Under the pieces are notes generated by a model. That model ran no database searches and was not told the origin of the DNA. It saw only the letters and a list, made by a program, of their open reading frames with translations. Positions 41,376-49,717 of a stretch of 64,000 bases of DNA are shown piece by piece. Source of the stretch: Streptomyces sp. NBC_01428 (GTDB lineage: Bacteria > Actinomycetota > Actinomycetes > Streptomycetales > Streptomycetaceae). The DNA lies in assembly GCF_036231965.1 (NCBI RefSeq), contig NZ_CP109499.1:8060001-8124000 (forward strand). Reading direction: 5' to 3'. Position numbers and translations under genes: made by a program. The first letter of the stretch is position 1, and every line of letters begins with the position of its first letter.

Positions 41376-43016
41376 TCAGTCGTCCGTGTCCTCCGGGCCG
41401 CAGGAGCTGCCGCTGTCCGGCAGGGAGCCGTACAGCAGGTAGTCGTCGACCTTCTGGTGCACGCACTTCGAGGAGGCGTATCCGGTGTGCCCCTCGCCCT
41501 TGTTGTCCAGCACGACCGCCGCGGAGCCGAGCCGCTTGGCGGTCTCCTCCGTCCAGCGGTACGGGGTCGCCGGGTCCCCGCGGGTGCCGACGAGCAGCAT
41601 CTTCGAGGTGTTCACGTCGCGGACGTCGTCGCGGATGTAGTCGGTGCCCCTGGCCCGGCCGTAGCACATCAGCACCTGGGTGAGCCGGTACTGACCGAAG
41701 ACCGGGGACGCCTCCTCGTACGCCGCGCGCAGCTTGCCCATGTCCCGGGTGATCTCGTCGGCGCTGGGACGGTCGGGGTCGTCGGCGCAGTTGATCGCCA
41801 TCAGGGCGGCCGGCAGGTTGTCGAGCGGGACTTCCTCGTCGTCCACGAGTCCGCCGTGCTTCTGCTGGTCCCGCGCGTTCTCCCGGCCGCCGTCCTTCTC
41901 CTTCTCCGGCCTGCCGTCCTTGTTCCGGACCGGCGCCGACACGTCGGGCAGCGAGGCGCCGCCGGAGAGCTGGGTGAGGCCGTGGGTGTCGCCGTCCTGC
42001 ACCAGCAGGCCCAGCGCCTGTTCGAGGGAGGGCCACATCTCCTTGCTGTACAGGGCCTGGCTGATCGACCCCACCAGGTCCTGCCCGGAGAACTCCTGGC
42101 CGTAGTCCGACGGCACGGGCTCGTCGTCGAGCGAGTCGACGAGCTGGACGACCTGCTCGCGGGCGCTGCGCGCGTCCTGCCCGAACGGACAGGCCATGTT
42201 CTGTGTGCACCATGTGATGAAGTCGTCGAGCGCCGTCTGCTGTCCCTCGGCGCCGGCCAGGCCCTGTTCGGCGACCGGCTCGGTGAGGGTGTCGACGCCG
42301 TCGAGCACCATCCGGCCCGTCTTCTTGGGGAACTGGGCCGCGTACACCGCGCCGAGCCGGGTCCCGTACGAGAAGCCGAGGTAGTTGAGCTTCTTGTCGC
42401 CGAGGGCCTGCCGCATGATGTCCATGTCGCGGGAGGCGTTGACCGTGCCGATGTGGGGGAGGACGGCACCCGAGTGCTGTGCGCACTCCTCGGCGGCCTT
42501 CTTCACCGCTTTGAGCGCCGACCGCACCGAGGCGCTGTCGGTGCCCTCCGCACTGTCGTCCGTGGCCTGGGATATGTCGTCGACGCCCTCGCCGCAGCTC
42601 ACCGGCGAGGAGCGCCCGACCCCGCGCGGGTCGAAGGTCACCACGTCGTAGCCGTTGGTCAGGCCCATGAACTCTTTCCCGCCCAAGGCGAGTTGGGGTA
42701 TCCCGGCCCCACCGGGCCCGCCGAAGTTCAGCAGCACCGAGCCGCGAGAGGAACCCGTCGCCCGGTAGCGGGCCAGGGCCAGGTCCAGGGTGCCGCCGTC
42801 CGGCTTCTCGTAGTCGAGGGGCACGGTGACCTTGCCGCACTGCAGATCCTTGGGCATCCCCTCGCCCTCGCAGGCCGCCCAGGTGACCTTCTGCCGGTAG
42901 AACCGGGACAGGTCGGGATCCTCGGCGGTCGCCGTCGTCGGCAGACCCGCCGCCAGCAGCGTCAGCGTCGCGGTCGCGGTTCCCACGACCGCGCAGCGTT
43001 GGTGCATGGACAGCAT
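41376..43016 (-). CDS. Secreted TAP-like alpha/beta hydrolase (tripeptidyl aminopeptidase family)
   Basis: This is a 546-residue exported serine peptidase-type hydrolase. The signal peptide reads MLSMHQRCAVVGTATATLTL and continues to TATAEDP. The alpha/beta hydrolase fold has SVLLNFGGPGGAGIPQLALG (oxyanion loop), VVTFDPRGVGRSSPV, and the nucleophile elbow LGFSYGTRLG. The C-terminal TAP-like domain holds the Asp (LLVGTRGDPATPYRWTE) and His (GEGHTGYASSKCVHQKVDDY) and paired Cys. A charged low-complexity insert (DGRPEKEKDGGRENARDQQK) sits mid-protein near 41850-41940. The ATG at 43016 has GGAGG at 5 bp. It likely removes N-terminal tripeptides or di/tripeptides from extracellular proteins. Confidence 0.87.
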   Translation of the reverse strand: MLSMHQRCAVVGTATATLTLLAAGLPTTATAEDPDLSRFYRQKVTWAACEGEGMPKDLQCGKVTVPLDYEKPDGGTLDLALARYRATGSSRGSVLLNFGGPGGAGIPQLALGGKEFMGLTNGYDVVTFDPRGVGRSSPVSCGEGVDDISQATDDSAEGTDSASVRSALKAVKKAAEECAQHSGAVLPHIGTVNASRDMDIMRQALGDKKLNYLGFSYGTRLGAVYAAQFPKKTGRMVLDGVDTLTEPVAEQGLAGAEGQQTALDDFITWCTQNMACPFGQDARSAREQVVQLVDSLDDEPVPSDYGQEFSGQDLVGSISQALYSKEMWPSLEQALGLLVQDGDTHGLTQLSGGASLPDVSAPVRNKDGRPEKEKDGGRENARDQQKHGGLVDDEEVPLDNLPAALMAINCADDPDRPSADEITRDMGKLRAAYEEASPVFGQYRLTQVLMCYGRARGTDYIRDDVRDVNTSKMLLVGTRGDPATPYRWTEETAKRLGSAAVVLDNKGEGHTGYASSKCVHQKVDDYLLYGSLPDSGSSCGPEDTDD

Positions 43017-43305
43017 GCAAGCCTCCAGGGTCGCCCTGCGGTGGACCGGCGTACCCCCCGGATCACGATAGGCGCGGCCGTGGAGGCACGCCTCCGGGCG
43101 GACTCGTCCGGCCCGCCGGGCGCGCGGGACCACTCGGCGTGCCCTACTCTGCGTCACCCCCTCCCTCGTTCGGGTCACCATGGCAGTTCGATATGTCTGA
43201 CACTCGATGAGGTGAAAGACCGTTTAGCCATAACTCGGATGGGTCTTGTGCGTTTTAGGCAGTGCGGGTGAGTGCCCGTGACCTTGTCTGGAAGGCAGTG
43301 AACCT

Positions 43306-44055
43306 ATGAAACGGGTGACCCGAAATGGTTTGATCGCCGCGGCCGCCGCCTCGGGGGCGCTGGCCGCGGCCATGCCGGCCCACGCCGACGCGGGCGCGGA
43401 CGGTGCCTCGGCCGGATCGCCCGGGGCGATCTCCGGCAACACCGTCCAGCTCCCGGTGCACGTTCCGGTGAACGTGTGCGGGAACACGGTGAACGTCGTC
43501 GGCCTGCTCAACCCGGCCGCCGGCAACCGCTGTGCCAACCAGAGCGACGGCAGCGGTGCCGCCACTCGTTCCTCCGGCAGCCGGCGGAGCGTCCCCCCGG
43601 TCGCGCAGGGTGACACGGGCGGCCGCCACGCGGGCGGGGCCGTCGGAGGGAACAGGGGTGGCGCGGTCGCGCACGGAGGCGCGGAGGGCTCGCCGGGCCT
43701 GCTTTCCGGCAACGGTCTGCAGCTGCCGGTGCAGCTCCCCGTGAACGTGAGCGGCAACTCCGTAAACGTGGTCGGCCTCGGCAACGCCTCCGTCGGGAAC
43801 GAGTCCACCAACACCTCGGGCGAGCGGCCCGAGCCCTCGCGGCCCGTGAACCCGGCTCCGAGGCCGTCCGTCGCCCCGCCCGTCGAGCACCCCGAGCCCG
43901 CCGTGCCGGGCGAGCTGCGGACCATGGGTGACTCCGAGGCCACCCTCGCCCACACCGGTGCGGACGGGACGCTGCCCGCCGTCGTGGCGAGCGCGGCCAT
44001 GCTGCTCGGCGGCGCGGTCATGTTCCGCCGGTTCCGCCCCGCCGCGGTGCGCTGA
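43306..44055 (+). CDS. Long chaplin, cell-wall anchored (two chaplin domains, LAHTG sorting signal)
   Basis: This 249-residue surface protein belongs to the chaplin class, whose members assemble into amyloid-like hydrophobic films on aerial hyphae. The signal peptide ends at AHADAG. Chaplin domain 1 (about 40-80: SGNTVQLPVHVPVNVCGNTV, NRCANQS) has the usual Cys pair (C58, C76). Domain 2 (about 130-170: SGNGLQLPVQLPVNVSGNSV) has none. A Gly-rich linker separates them, and a Pro-rich wall-spanning segment follows. The sortase signal is LAHTG (214-218) with a hydrophobic stretch and RRFRP tail, as in ChpA-ChpC. GGAAGG precedes the ATG. Expression is expected in aerial growth (BldN regulon), but I could not identify that promoter with confidence. 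Confidence 0.9.
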   Translation: MKRVTRNGLIAAAAASGALAAAMPAHADAGADGASAGSPGAISGNTVQLPVHVPVNVCGNTVNVVGLLNPAAGNRCANQSDGSGAATRSSGSRRSVPPVAQGDTGGRHAGGAVGGNRGGAVAHGGAEGSPGLLSGNGLQLPVQLPVNVSGNSVNVVGLGNASVGNESTNTSGERPEPSRPVNPAPRPSVAPPVEHPEPAVPGELRTMGDSEATLAHTGADGTLPAVVASAAMLLGGAVMFRRFRPAAVR

Positions 44056-44073
44056 CCCGACCGACCGCGGACA

Positions 44074-44109
44074 GGAGGCCCCACCGGACGGGTGACCGGC
44101 GGGGCCTCC
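44074..44109 (+). terminator. Terminator after the chaplin gene
   Basis: Perfect arms GGAGGCCCC (44074-44082) and GGGGCCTCC (44101-44109) continue through a mismatch into CCGG/CCGG pairs around an 8-nt loop, 19 bp after the stop. The rest of the gap to 44352 shows no gene. Confidence 0.75.
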
Positions 44110-44352
44110 CGCTTGTCTCCGCCCTGGCCCGGCGTGCCTCCGAGCCTGGTCCGGGTACGCGTCGTACTCGCCACGTGCCCCTTCCCGGAGCGCCGCTCCG
44201 CCGGCGCACCGCCGTGCCGGCCGTCCGGAACGCTGGCCGAATCCCGTCGCGTCCGGGGGGCTCGTCGCTGCCGTCGGCACGGAGATCGGCAAGGATGCAG
44301 CGCGTGCGTCCGGCGGGCGCACTCCGTGACCCCCACGCATTGGAGCGCCTCC

Positions 44353-45210
44353 ATGACCTCTCCGGGACCCGACGGCCTCGTCGTCGCCCAGGCCTCGCCC
44401 GCCGACTGGACGGTGGTCACCGGCTGGGCGGCGGACGAGGGATGGAATCCGGGGCTGTCCGACAGCGCGAGCTTCTTCGCCCAGGACCCCGACGGGTTCT
44501 TCGTCGGGCGGGTCGACGGGGAGCCGGTCTCGGCCATCTCGGTGGTCAACTACGGTGCGGACTACGCCTTCCTGGGCTTCTACCTCGTCCGCCCCGATCT
44601 ACGAGGCCACGGCTACGGCCTCGCCACCTGGAAGGCCGCGCTCGCCCACGCGGGAGGCCGCACCGTCGGCCTCGACGGAGTGGTCGCGCAGCAGGACAAC
44701 TACCGCAAGTCGGGGTTCGAACTCGCCCACCGCACCGTCCGGTTCGGCGGCGTGGTGCTCCCCGGGGAGAAGTCACCGGGAGTACGACAGGCCGGGCCCG
44801 CCGACCACACCGCGATCATCGCGTACGACGGGTCGTGCACCCCCGCGGACCGGCCGGCGTTCCTGACCTCATGGCTGACCACCCCCGGCCACCGCACCTT
44901 CGTACGGCACGCCGACGACGGCCGGCCGACCGGCTACGCCGTGCTCAGGCCGGCACGTGAGGCGCTGCGCGTCGGCCCCCTGTTCGCGGACACCGCCGAC
45001 GACGCCCGGGCCCTCTTCGCCGCCCTGGCCGCCGAGGCCGACGGGAGAGCGCTCGCCGTCGACGTACCGGAGACCAACGCCCCGGCGGTCGCCCTCGTCG
45101 AGAAGCTGGGCCTCACGCCTTCGTTCGAGACGGCCCGCATGTACACCGGCCCGGTCCGGCCCTTCGCGGTGGACCGCGTCCACGGCGTCACCACGTTGGA
45201 ACTCGGCTAG
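44353..45210 (+). CDS. GNAT family N-acetyltransferase (two GNAT halves)
   Basis: This is a 285-residue acetyl-CoA-dependent acyltransferase. The N-terminal GNAT half carries FLGFYLVRPDLRGHGYGLAT, with the acetyl-CoA loop RGHGYG. The C-terminal half is a degenerate second GNAT unit (LRVGPLFADTADDARALFAA, LAVDVPETNAPAVALVEKLG). This two-part layout with an acetyltransferase followed by a DUF1248-like half is common in Streptomyces. The ATG at 44353 has GGAG 7 bp upstream. The substrate is unknown. It converges on the MBL gene. Confidence 0.85.
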   Translation: MTSPGPDGLVVAQASPADWTVVTGWAADEGWNPGLSDSASFFAQDPDGFFVGRVDGEPVSAISVVNYGADYAFLGFYLVRPDLRGHGYGLATWKAALAHAGGRTVGLDGVVAQQDNYRKSGFELAHRTVRFGGVVLPGEKSPGVRQAGPADHTAIIAYDGSCTPADRPAFLTSWLTTPGHRTFVRHADDGRPTGYAVLRPAREALRVGPLFADTADDARALFAALAAEADGRALAVDVPETNAPAVALVEKLGLTPSFETARMYTGPVRPFAVDRVHGVTTLELG

Positions 45211-45227
45211 CTCCCGCCGCCCGGAGC

Positions 45228-45255
45228 GGCCCCCGGCGGCAGGGTGTCGGGGGCC
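45228..45255. terminator. Bidirectional terminator between GNAT and MBL genes
   Basis: Perfect 8-bp arms GGCCCCCG (45228-45235) and CGGGGGCC (45248-45255) with a 12-nt loop lie in the 53-bp convergent gap. Confidence 0.6.
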
Positions 45256-45263
45256 CGCGCCGG

Positions 45264-46019
45264 TCAGCCGGCGAGTTCCCGTGCGCGCCGGGCCGCCTCA
45301 CCGACCGGGCCGTGGTGCACGGGACCGTGCCCCGGCAGCAGGACGTCGGCCTCCAGCCGCTCGATGTGACGCAGCGAGTCGAGGGCGGTGGCGCGTTCGG
45401 TGTCGAACATCTCGTGCAGCAGCTGCGGGCCGCGGGCCCGCGACGTCGGATGACCGCTGACCAGCGCGTCGCCGGAGATCAGGACACCCGCGTCCGGCAG
45501 GTGGTAGACGCAGTGGCCCGGAGTGTGACCGGGCGTGTGCACGGGAACGGGGCGGCCGGGCAGATCGAGCGGGCCCGCCCCGGGGAACGCCTCCGGCTTC
45601 GCCATGCGGACGTCCGCCTTTCCGCCGGAGCGCAGTGCGCGCACCGCCCAGGGCAGCACACCGGGACGCCACGCCTGGCGCATCACCTCGCCGATGCTCA
45701 CCTGGTGGAGGAACTCGCGCCGCGCGTGCGGCACTTCGTCCTCGTGCAGCAGAACGGGCGTCCCGAACGAGCCGCTCAGGAACTCGGCGGAACCGAGGTG
45801 ATCGGTGTGCGCGTGCGTGACGAGGACGGCGGTCACGGCCTCGGGCCGGTGGCCGAGGGCCGCCAGCGACGCCAGCAGATCCTGGCGGTCGCCGGGATAC
45901 CCCGTGTCGATCAGGGTGACCGCGTCGCCCTCGCTCAGCACCACCCAGTTCGTGTCGCTGCCGTGCACCAGATGGACTCCGGCGGCTGCCTCGACGATCG
46001 CTTCCTCGCGCATGACCAT
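45264..46019 (-). CDS. Metallo-beta-lactamase-fold hydrolase
   Basis: This is a 251-residue MBL-fold enzyme. The metal motif THAHTDHLG gives H69, H71, D73 and H74. Other ligands are in HTPGHTPGHCVYHLPDAGVL, GDALVSGHP and LLPGHGPVHHG. The resemblance is to the glyoxalase II/SoxH-like group, which hydrolyses thioesters or lactones, not to true beta-lactamases; no signal peptide is seen. The starts at 46019 and 46013 are equally placed (MVMREEAIVE), and the frame upstream is probably non-coding. The substrate is unknown. Confidence 0.8.
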   Translation of the reverse strand: MVMREEAIVEAAAGVHLVHGSDTNWVVLSEGDAVTLIDTGYPGDRQDLLASLAALGHRPEAVTAVLVTHAHTDHLGSAEFLSGSFGTPVLLHEDEVPHARREFLHQVSIGEVMRQAWRPGVLPWAVRALRSGGKADVRMAKPEAFPGAGPLDLPGRPVPVHTPGHTPGHCVYHLPDAGVLISGDALVSGHPTSRARGPQLLHEMFDTERATALDSLRHIERLEADVLLPGHGPVHHGPVGEAARRARELAG

Positions 46020-46340
46020 CCCGATGTTGACGACGTGCCGCCCGACCGGAGGGCCGGGACGGGTCGAACGTATCGCGAGGCCCCGGACCCGGGTGGACCC
46101 GGCCCGACGGGGGGCGCCGAACGAGCGTCCCGCGCGCGGCACTTGAGGCGGCACGCCGGAATCCGGTGACGGCGGACCGCGTCCCCCGGCGGACGGCTGG
46201 GCAGGACCGCGATCGGGACCGGACGGGGCGGTAGGGCGAAAAGGCGGTGCGCCGCCGGGGCCCGACTCCCTACACTCGCCACGGAATCACGCGCCGCCCT
46301 CCTGGCGCCGCGTGTCGTGACCGACGAGGGGAGACGGGTC
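46020..46340 (+). promoter_or_regulatory. Intergenic region with likely promoter for the EF-G paralogue leader
   Basis: No gene is seen between the MBL start and the small leader ORF. TACACT at 46271-46276 is a plausible -10 box, 64 bp before the leader ATG, but no good -35 box stands at the usual distance. It begins the leader that precedes the EF-G-like gene. Confidence 0.4.
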
Positions 46341-46457
46341 ATGCGTCACCGCACCGCTGTCGTCGTTCCCCGGTCACAGTTCGAGGTGATCCTCGTGTCT
46401 CCGGGAGCCCGGAACCGGCCGCGCGGCCGGAACCGGACGCCCGTGACGACTCCCTGA
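46341..46457 (+). CDS. Small leader ORF (38 codons) upstream of the EF-G paralogue
   Basis: An ATG preceded by GGGGAGA at good spacing opens a 38-residue basic peptide. It begins MRHRTAVVVPRSQFEVILVS and ends RNRTPVTTP, with a TGA at 46455. It ends only a few bases before a pair of mutually exclusive hairpins and 136 bp before the EF-G-like gene. I recognise no homologue. The position suggests a regulatory leader peptide whose translation senses ribosome function; it could also be a chance open frame. Confidence 0.5.
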   Translation: MRHRTAVVVPRSQFEVILVSPGARNRPRGRNRTPVTTP

Positions 46458-46460
46458 CCT

Positions 46461-46498
46461 CCGCCCCGCACGGCGGCGACCGCACACCCGGTCGCCGC
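46461..46498 (+). promoter_or_regulatory. Attenuator-like alternative hairpins before the EF-G paralogue
   Basis: A perfect 10-bp stem GCGGCGACCG (46473-46482) with CGGTCGCCGC (46489-46498) has a 6-nt loop and looks like an intrinsic terminator. Its left arm overlaps a competing stem, CCGCC (46461-46465) with GGCGG (46472-46476), so both cannot form at once. Together with the small ORF ending at 46457 this is the geometry of ribosome-mediated attenuation. Confidence 0.5.
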
Positions 46499-46593
46499 GT
46501 CCCTGCGGGCAGGAGCTCTCAACCGCCTGTTCACCGGCATGTCGTACGGGAATCGCGCCGACCCGCTCCGGATCGTCCGAAAGGCCAAGGGCC

Positions 46594-48699
46594 GTGCGTA
46601 CCCACCTGCACCGACACCTCACCGACTCCCTGACCGCCGTCCGCAACCTGGGCATCCTCGCCCACGTCGACGCCGGGAAGACCACCGTCACCGAACGGAT
46701 CCTCTATGCCACCGGTACGACCCACCGACGCGGCGAGGTCCACGACGGCACCACCGTCACCGACTTCGACCCCCAGGAACGCGACCGCGGCATCACCATC
46801 TTCGCCGCCGCCGTCAGCTGCGCCTGGGACGGCCACCGCATCAACCTGATCGACACCCCGGGCCACGTCGACTTCTCCGACGAGGTGGAGCGCTCGCTCC
46901 GCGTGCTCGACGGCGCCGTCGCGGTGTTCGACGCCGTCGCCGGCGTGGAGCCGCAGAGCGAGTCGGTGTGGCGACGGGCCGACCGGCACAACGTTCCGAG
47001 GATCGCCTTCGTGAACAAGCTGGACCGGGCCGGCGCCGACCTCGACGCGGCGGTCGCGTCGATCCGCGAACGGCTCCATCCGGCGCCCCTGGTCGTCCAG
47101 TTGCCGATCGGCACCGAGGACGGCTTCACCGGTGTGGTCGACCTGCTCCGGATGCGCGCCCACGTGTGGGCCGACGACGCCGGGTCGGCCGAGGAGGGGC
47201 CGGTGCCCGAGGCGCTGACCGAGGAGGCACACCGACGCCGCCGGCTCCTGGAGGAAGCGGTGGCGGATCTCCACCCGGCGGCTCTGGAGGAGTTCTGCAC
47301 CCGGTCCACGGTCTCCGCCGAGACCCTGGCCACCGCCCTGCGCGACCTGACCCGGACCGGCGAGGGTGTCGTCGTGCTGTGCGGCTCGGCCTACCGCAAC
47401 CGGGGGATCGAACCCCTGCTGGACGCGGTGGTGGCTTATCTGCCCTCGCCGCTCGACGTGCCCGCCGTACGCGGCACGCGCGGCGGTGTGGAGGAGGAAC
47501 GGGCGGCCGACCCCGAAGCCCCGTTCGCCGGGCTGGTGTTCAAGGTGAACGCCACGGCGACCGGACGGATGACGTACCTGCGGGTCTACGCGGGCACGCT
47601 GGAGAAAGGACAGGCGGTGACCGACGTGGGTACGGGACGCACCGAGCGCGTCGGACGGATCCTGCGGGTCCGCGCCGACCGCCACGCGGAACTGGAGAGC
47701 GCGGTGGCCGGTGACATCGTCGCGGTGATCGGGCCGAAGTCCGCCCGCGCCGGGGCGACCCTCTGCGACCCGGCGGCGCCGCTGCTCCTCGAACCGCCCG
47801 TGGTCGCGGATCCCGTCGTGTCCGTCGCGGTCGAGGCGCGCACGAACACCGGGACCGGCCGCCTGGTGTCGGCCCTGACCCGGCTGGTCGAGGAGGACCC
47901 CTCGCTGGTCGTCCGTACCGACGCGGAGACCGGGCAGACACTGCTGTCCGGTATGGGAGAACTGCATCTGGAGGTCGCGGTGGAGAAGGTCCGGCGCGCT
48001 CACGGGCTGGACGTCGTCGTCGGGCGGCCGCGCGTCGCCTACCGCGAGACGGTGGCGCGCGGGGTGTCCGGTCTGGTGTACCGGCACGTCAAACAGGACG
48101 GCGGCGCGGGGCAGTTCGCCCATGTCGTGCTCGATGTCGAGCCGCTCGGCACCCCTGCCGTGGACTGCGCCGAGGGGAGCGCGGCGGGCTTCGTGTTCCG
48201 GTCGGCCGTGGTCGGCGGACGGGTGCCGCAGGAGTTCGTCCGTGCCGTGGAGGCCGGCTGCCGGGACGCGCTCGCCGAGGGTCCCCTCGGCGGTCACCCG
48301 GTGACCGGGCTGCGGGTCACGCTCACCGACGGGTCGACCCATGCCAAGGACTCGTCGGAGATGGCGTTCCGCGCGGCGGGCCGGCTGGGCCTCCGCGCGG
48401 CACTGCGCGCCTGCGCCATGCGGTTGCTGGAACCGGTCGTCGAGGTCACGGTGACCGTGCCCGAGGACGCGGTCGGCGGAGTGCTCGGCGACCTCGCGGC
48501 CCGGCGCGGCCGGGTCACGGGGTCCCTCACCCGCGGCGGCACGGCGGTGCTCACCGCCACCGTGCCGTTGGCCGAACTCTTCGGCTACGCGACCCGGTTG
48601 CGCAGCCGGACCCAGGGCCGGGGTGTCTTCTCGACCCGGCCCACCGGGCTGGCACCGGCGCCGGGCCCGCTGCCCTCCACGGGGGTCGCGGCCCGGTGA
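46594..48699 (+). CDS. EF-G paralogue (FusB/FusA2-type translation GTPase)
   Basis: This is a 701-residue elongation-factor-G-like GTPase. It has G1 AHVDAGKTTVTERI (24-31), switch I RGITIFAAAVSC, G3 DTPGHVDF, G4 NKLDR and G5 VLCGSA. EF-G domains II-V follow (AGLVFKVNATATGRMTYLRV, GELHLEVAVEKVRRAHGL, VTVPEDAVGGVLGDLAARRG). The segment VEPQSESVWRRADRHNVPRI is EF-G-like, not TetM-like. Housekeeping fusA sits in the str operon with ribosomal proteins, and none are here, so this is the second EF-G copy known in streptomycetes. The GTG at 46594 was chosen. Preceded by an attenuator-like leader, it may be induced when translation is inhibited. It may act in recycling or drug tolerance (inference). 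Confidence 0.85.
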   Translation: MRTHLHRHLTDSLTAVRNLGILAHVDAGKTTVTERILYATGTTHRRGEVHDGTTVTDFDPQERDRGITIFAAAVSCAWDGHRINLIDTPGHVDFSDEVERSLRVLDGAVAVFDAVAGVEPQSESVWRRADRHNVPRIAFVNKLDRAGADLDAAVASIRERLHPAPLVVQLPIGTEDGFTGVVDLLRMRAHVWADDAGSAEEGPVPEALTEEAHRRRRLLEEAVADLHPAALEEFCTRSTVSAETLATALRDLTRTGEGVVVLCGSAYRNRGIEPLLDAVVAYLPSPLDVPAVRGTRGGVEEERAADPEAPFAGLVFKVNATATGRMTYLRVYAGTLEKGQAVTDVGTGRTERVGRILRVRADRHAELESAVAGDIVAVIGPKSARAGATLCDPAAPLLLEPPVVADPVVSVAVEARTNTGTGRLVSALTRLVEEDPSLVVRTDAETGQTLLSGMGELHLEVAVEKVRRAHGLDVVVGRPRVAYRETVARGVSGLVYRHVKQDGGAGQFAHVVLDVEPLGTPAVDCAEGSAAGFVFRSAVVGGRVPQEFVRAVEAGCRDALAEGPLGGHPVTGLRVTLTDGSTHAKDSSEMAFRAAGRLGLRAALRACAMRLLEPVVEVTVTVPEDAVGGVLGDLAARRGRVTGSLTRGGTAVLTATVPLAELFGYATRLRSRTQGRGVFSTRPTGLAPAPGPLPSTGVAAR

Positions 48700-48706
48700 G
48701 TGAAGG

Positions 48707-48734
48707 CGGGGGCGTCGCTCCGGCGACGCCCCCG
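48707..48734 (+). terminator. Strong terminator after the EF-G paralogue
   Basis: Perfect 12-bp arms CGGGGGCGTCGC (48707-48718) and GCGACGCCCCCG (48723-48734) close a TCCG tetraloop, 8 bp after the stop codon. Confidence 0.8.
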
Positions 48735-48834
48735 TCCCGAGAAGCGGTTCACGCCTGGCGCCGACGTCAACCGGCCCGTGGTCGGACGGAGTCGAGAAGC
48801 GAACCCGGGCGGACCCGCGCGGGCCGGTGTCCGT

Positions 48835-49269
48835 TCAACGCCGCCCCCGGGTCCGTTCGGCACGTGGTGGGTCGACGAACTGCAGCTCCAGGGCGGCCGG
48901 CGGCGGGGCTGTCCCTGGTCCGCCCGCGGCGGCCCAGGCCAGCAGGTCGTCCGTGCAGCCGTCGTCCGTGGCGAAGCCCACCCAGGTCGGCCGGCCGCCG
49001 CTTCGCCGTCCCGCCGCCGAGGGTTGCACCACGACGACGTTCGCCTGGTCGCAGGGGCCCAGGCAGTCCGTCGTCCGCACGGTGAACCGCCCGCCGGACG
49101 CCTCCGCCCCGGCGCGCAGCCGCGCGAGCTGCCGGACGTGGTCGATGTCCGGGAACTTGCCCGGGTCGCCGCAGCAGCACCCCCGGCAGACGACGAGGGC
49201 GCACGGCCGCGATCGGGCGGCACCGACCGTCGTCGTACGAGGGAGACCGCGCGGGGAGTCGACCGGCAC
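48835..49269 (-). CDS. Thioredoxin-like (2Fe-2S) ferredoxin domain protein
   Basis: This is a 144-residue protein with the four cysteines of a thioredoxin-fold [2Fe-2S] ferredoxin. One pair is in VVCRGCCCGDPGK and another in TTDCLGPCDQANVVVVQP. Such proteins are found as small electron carriers or as domains next to cobalt/metal handling genes. The GTG at 49269 has only a distant AAAGG site, so the start is uncertain. No partner oxidoreductase is adjacent, so the role is unknown. Confidence 0.75.
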   Translation of the reverse strand: MPVDSPRGLPRTTTVGAARSRPCALVVCRGCCCGDPGKFPDIDHVRQLARLRAGAEASGGRFTVRTTDCLGPCDQANVVVVQPSAAGRRSGGRPTWVGFATDDGCTDDLLAWAAAGGPGTAPPPAALELQFVDPPRAERTRGRR

Positions 49270-49655
49270 GAGGGGGAGGCCTTTCGCGAGGAGGGCGAGC
49301 GGTCCCGCCCGTGATCTCTCGCGGGCGGGTGTGCGGCGGCCGTCGGACGCGTCGCCCCAGGCCGCCGAGAGTCACCGTACGAGACGTTTCCGCTGCTCAA
49401 CAGACCGGGTCCGCACGGGGAACCTGGGGCCACCCGGGCGGCTCGGGCCGCCAACCGGCCGGGTCGCCGCTGGAGTTGGGGCGTCCTCGCGCTGCGGGGT
49501 GCCGTGCGGCGGGACGTGGAACGCGTCGACGACGGGCGGCCCCCTGCCGAGGCCGCGTCCTTCGTGGTCGTTCCCCGAGCGTTCCTGGGGTCGCGCTTCG
49601 GGTCGTTCCTGGGAACGCGGGGTCGGCGAGACGTGTCGGCAAGATGCCGAACAAA
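49270..49655. other. Intergenic region between ferredoxin and GntR genes
   Basis: No gene is supported here. It contains CCCGCCCG (49304-49311) with CGGGCGGG (49322-49329), a short hairpin just upstream of the ferredoxin start. It also has the palindrome GTTCC-TG-GGAAC at 49605-49616, with a further GTTCCTGGG copy at 49581. The GntR promoter follows immediately. Confidence 0.4.
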
Positions 49656-49689
49656 ATTGTTGACAATCTTGTTGGTCTAGATTTACGTT
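49656..49689 (+). promoter_or_regulatory. Promoter and operator of the GntR/gal-like operon
   Basis: TTGACA (49660-49665) with an 18-bp spacer to TACGTT (49684-49689) forms a good vegetative promoter. The palindrome ATTGTTGACAAT (49656-49667, perfect 5-bp arms) covers the -35 box. The same TTGTTGACAA sequence overlies the promoter of the permease gene at 54270, which suggests that the GntR protein binds both. Confidence 0.65.
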
Positions 49690-49717
49690 CGACAGGCACT
49701 CACTCAGGGAGGGCGCA

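Noticed and set aside
46594..48699. Ribosomal-protection tetracycline resistance gene (TetM/OtrA type)
   Set aside because: G-domain segments (DFSDEVERSLRVLDGAVAVF, VEPQSESVWRRADRHNVPRI) follow EF-G, not TetM/OtrA; resistance is possible but not supported by sequence.
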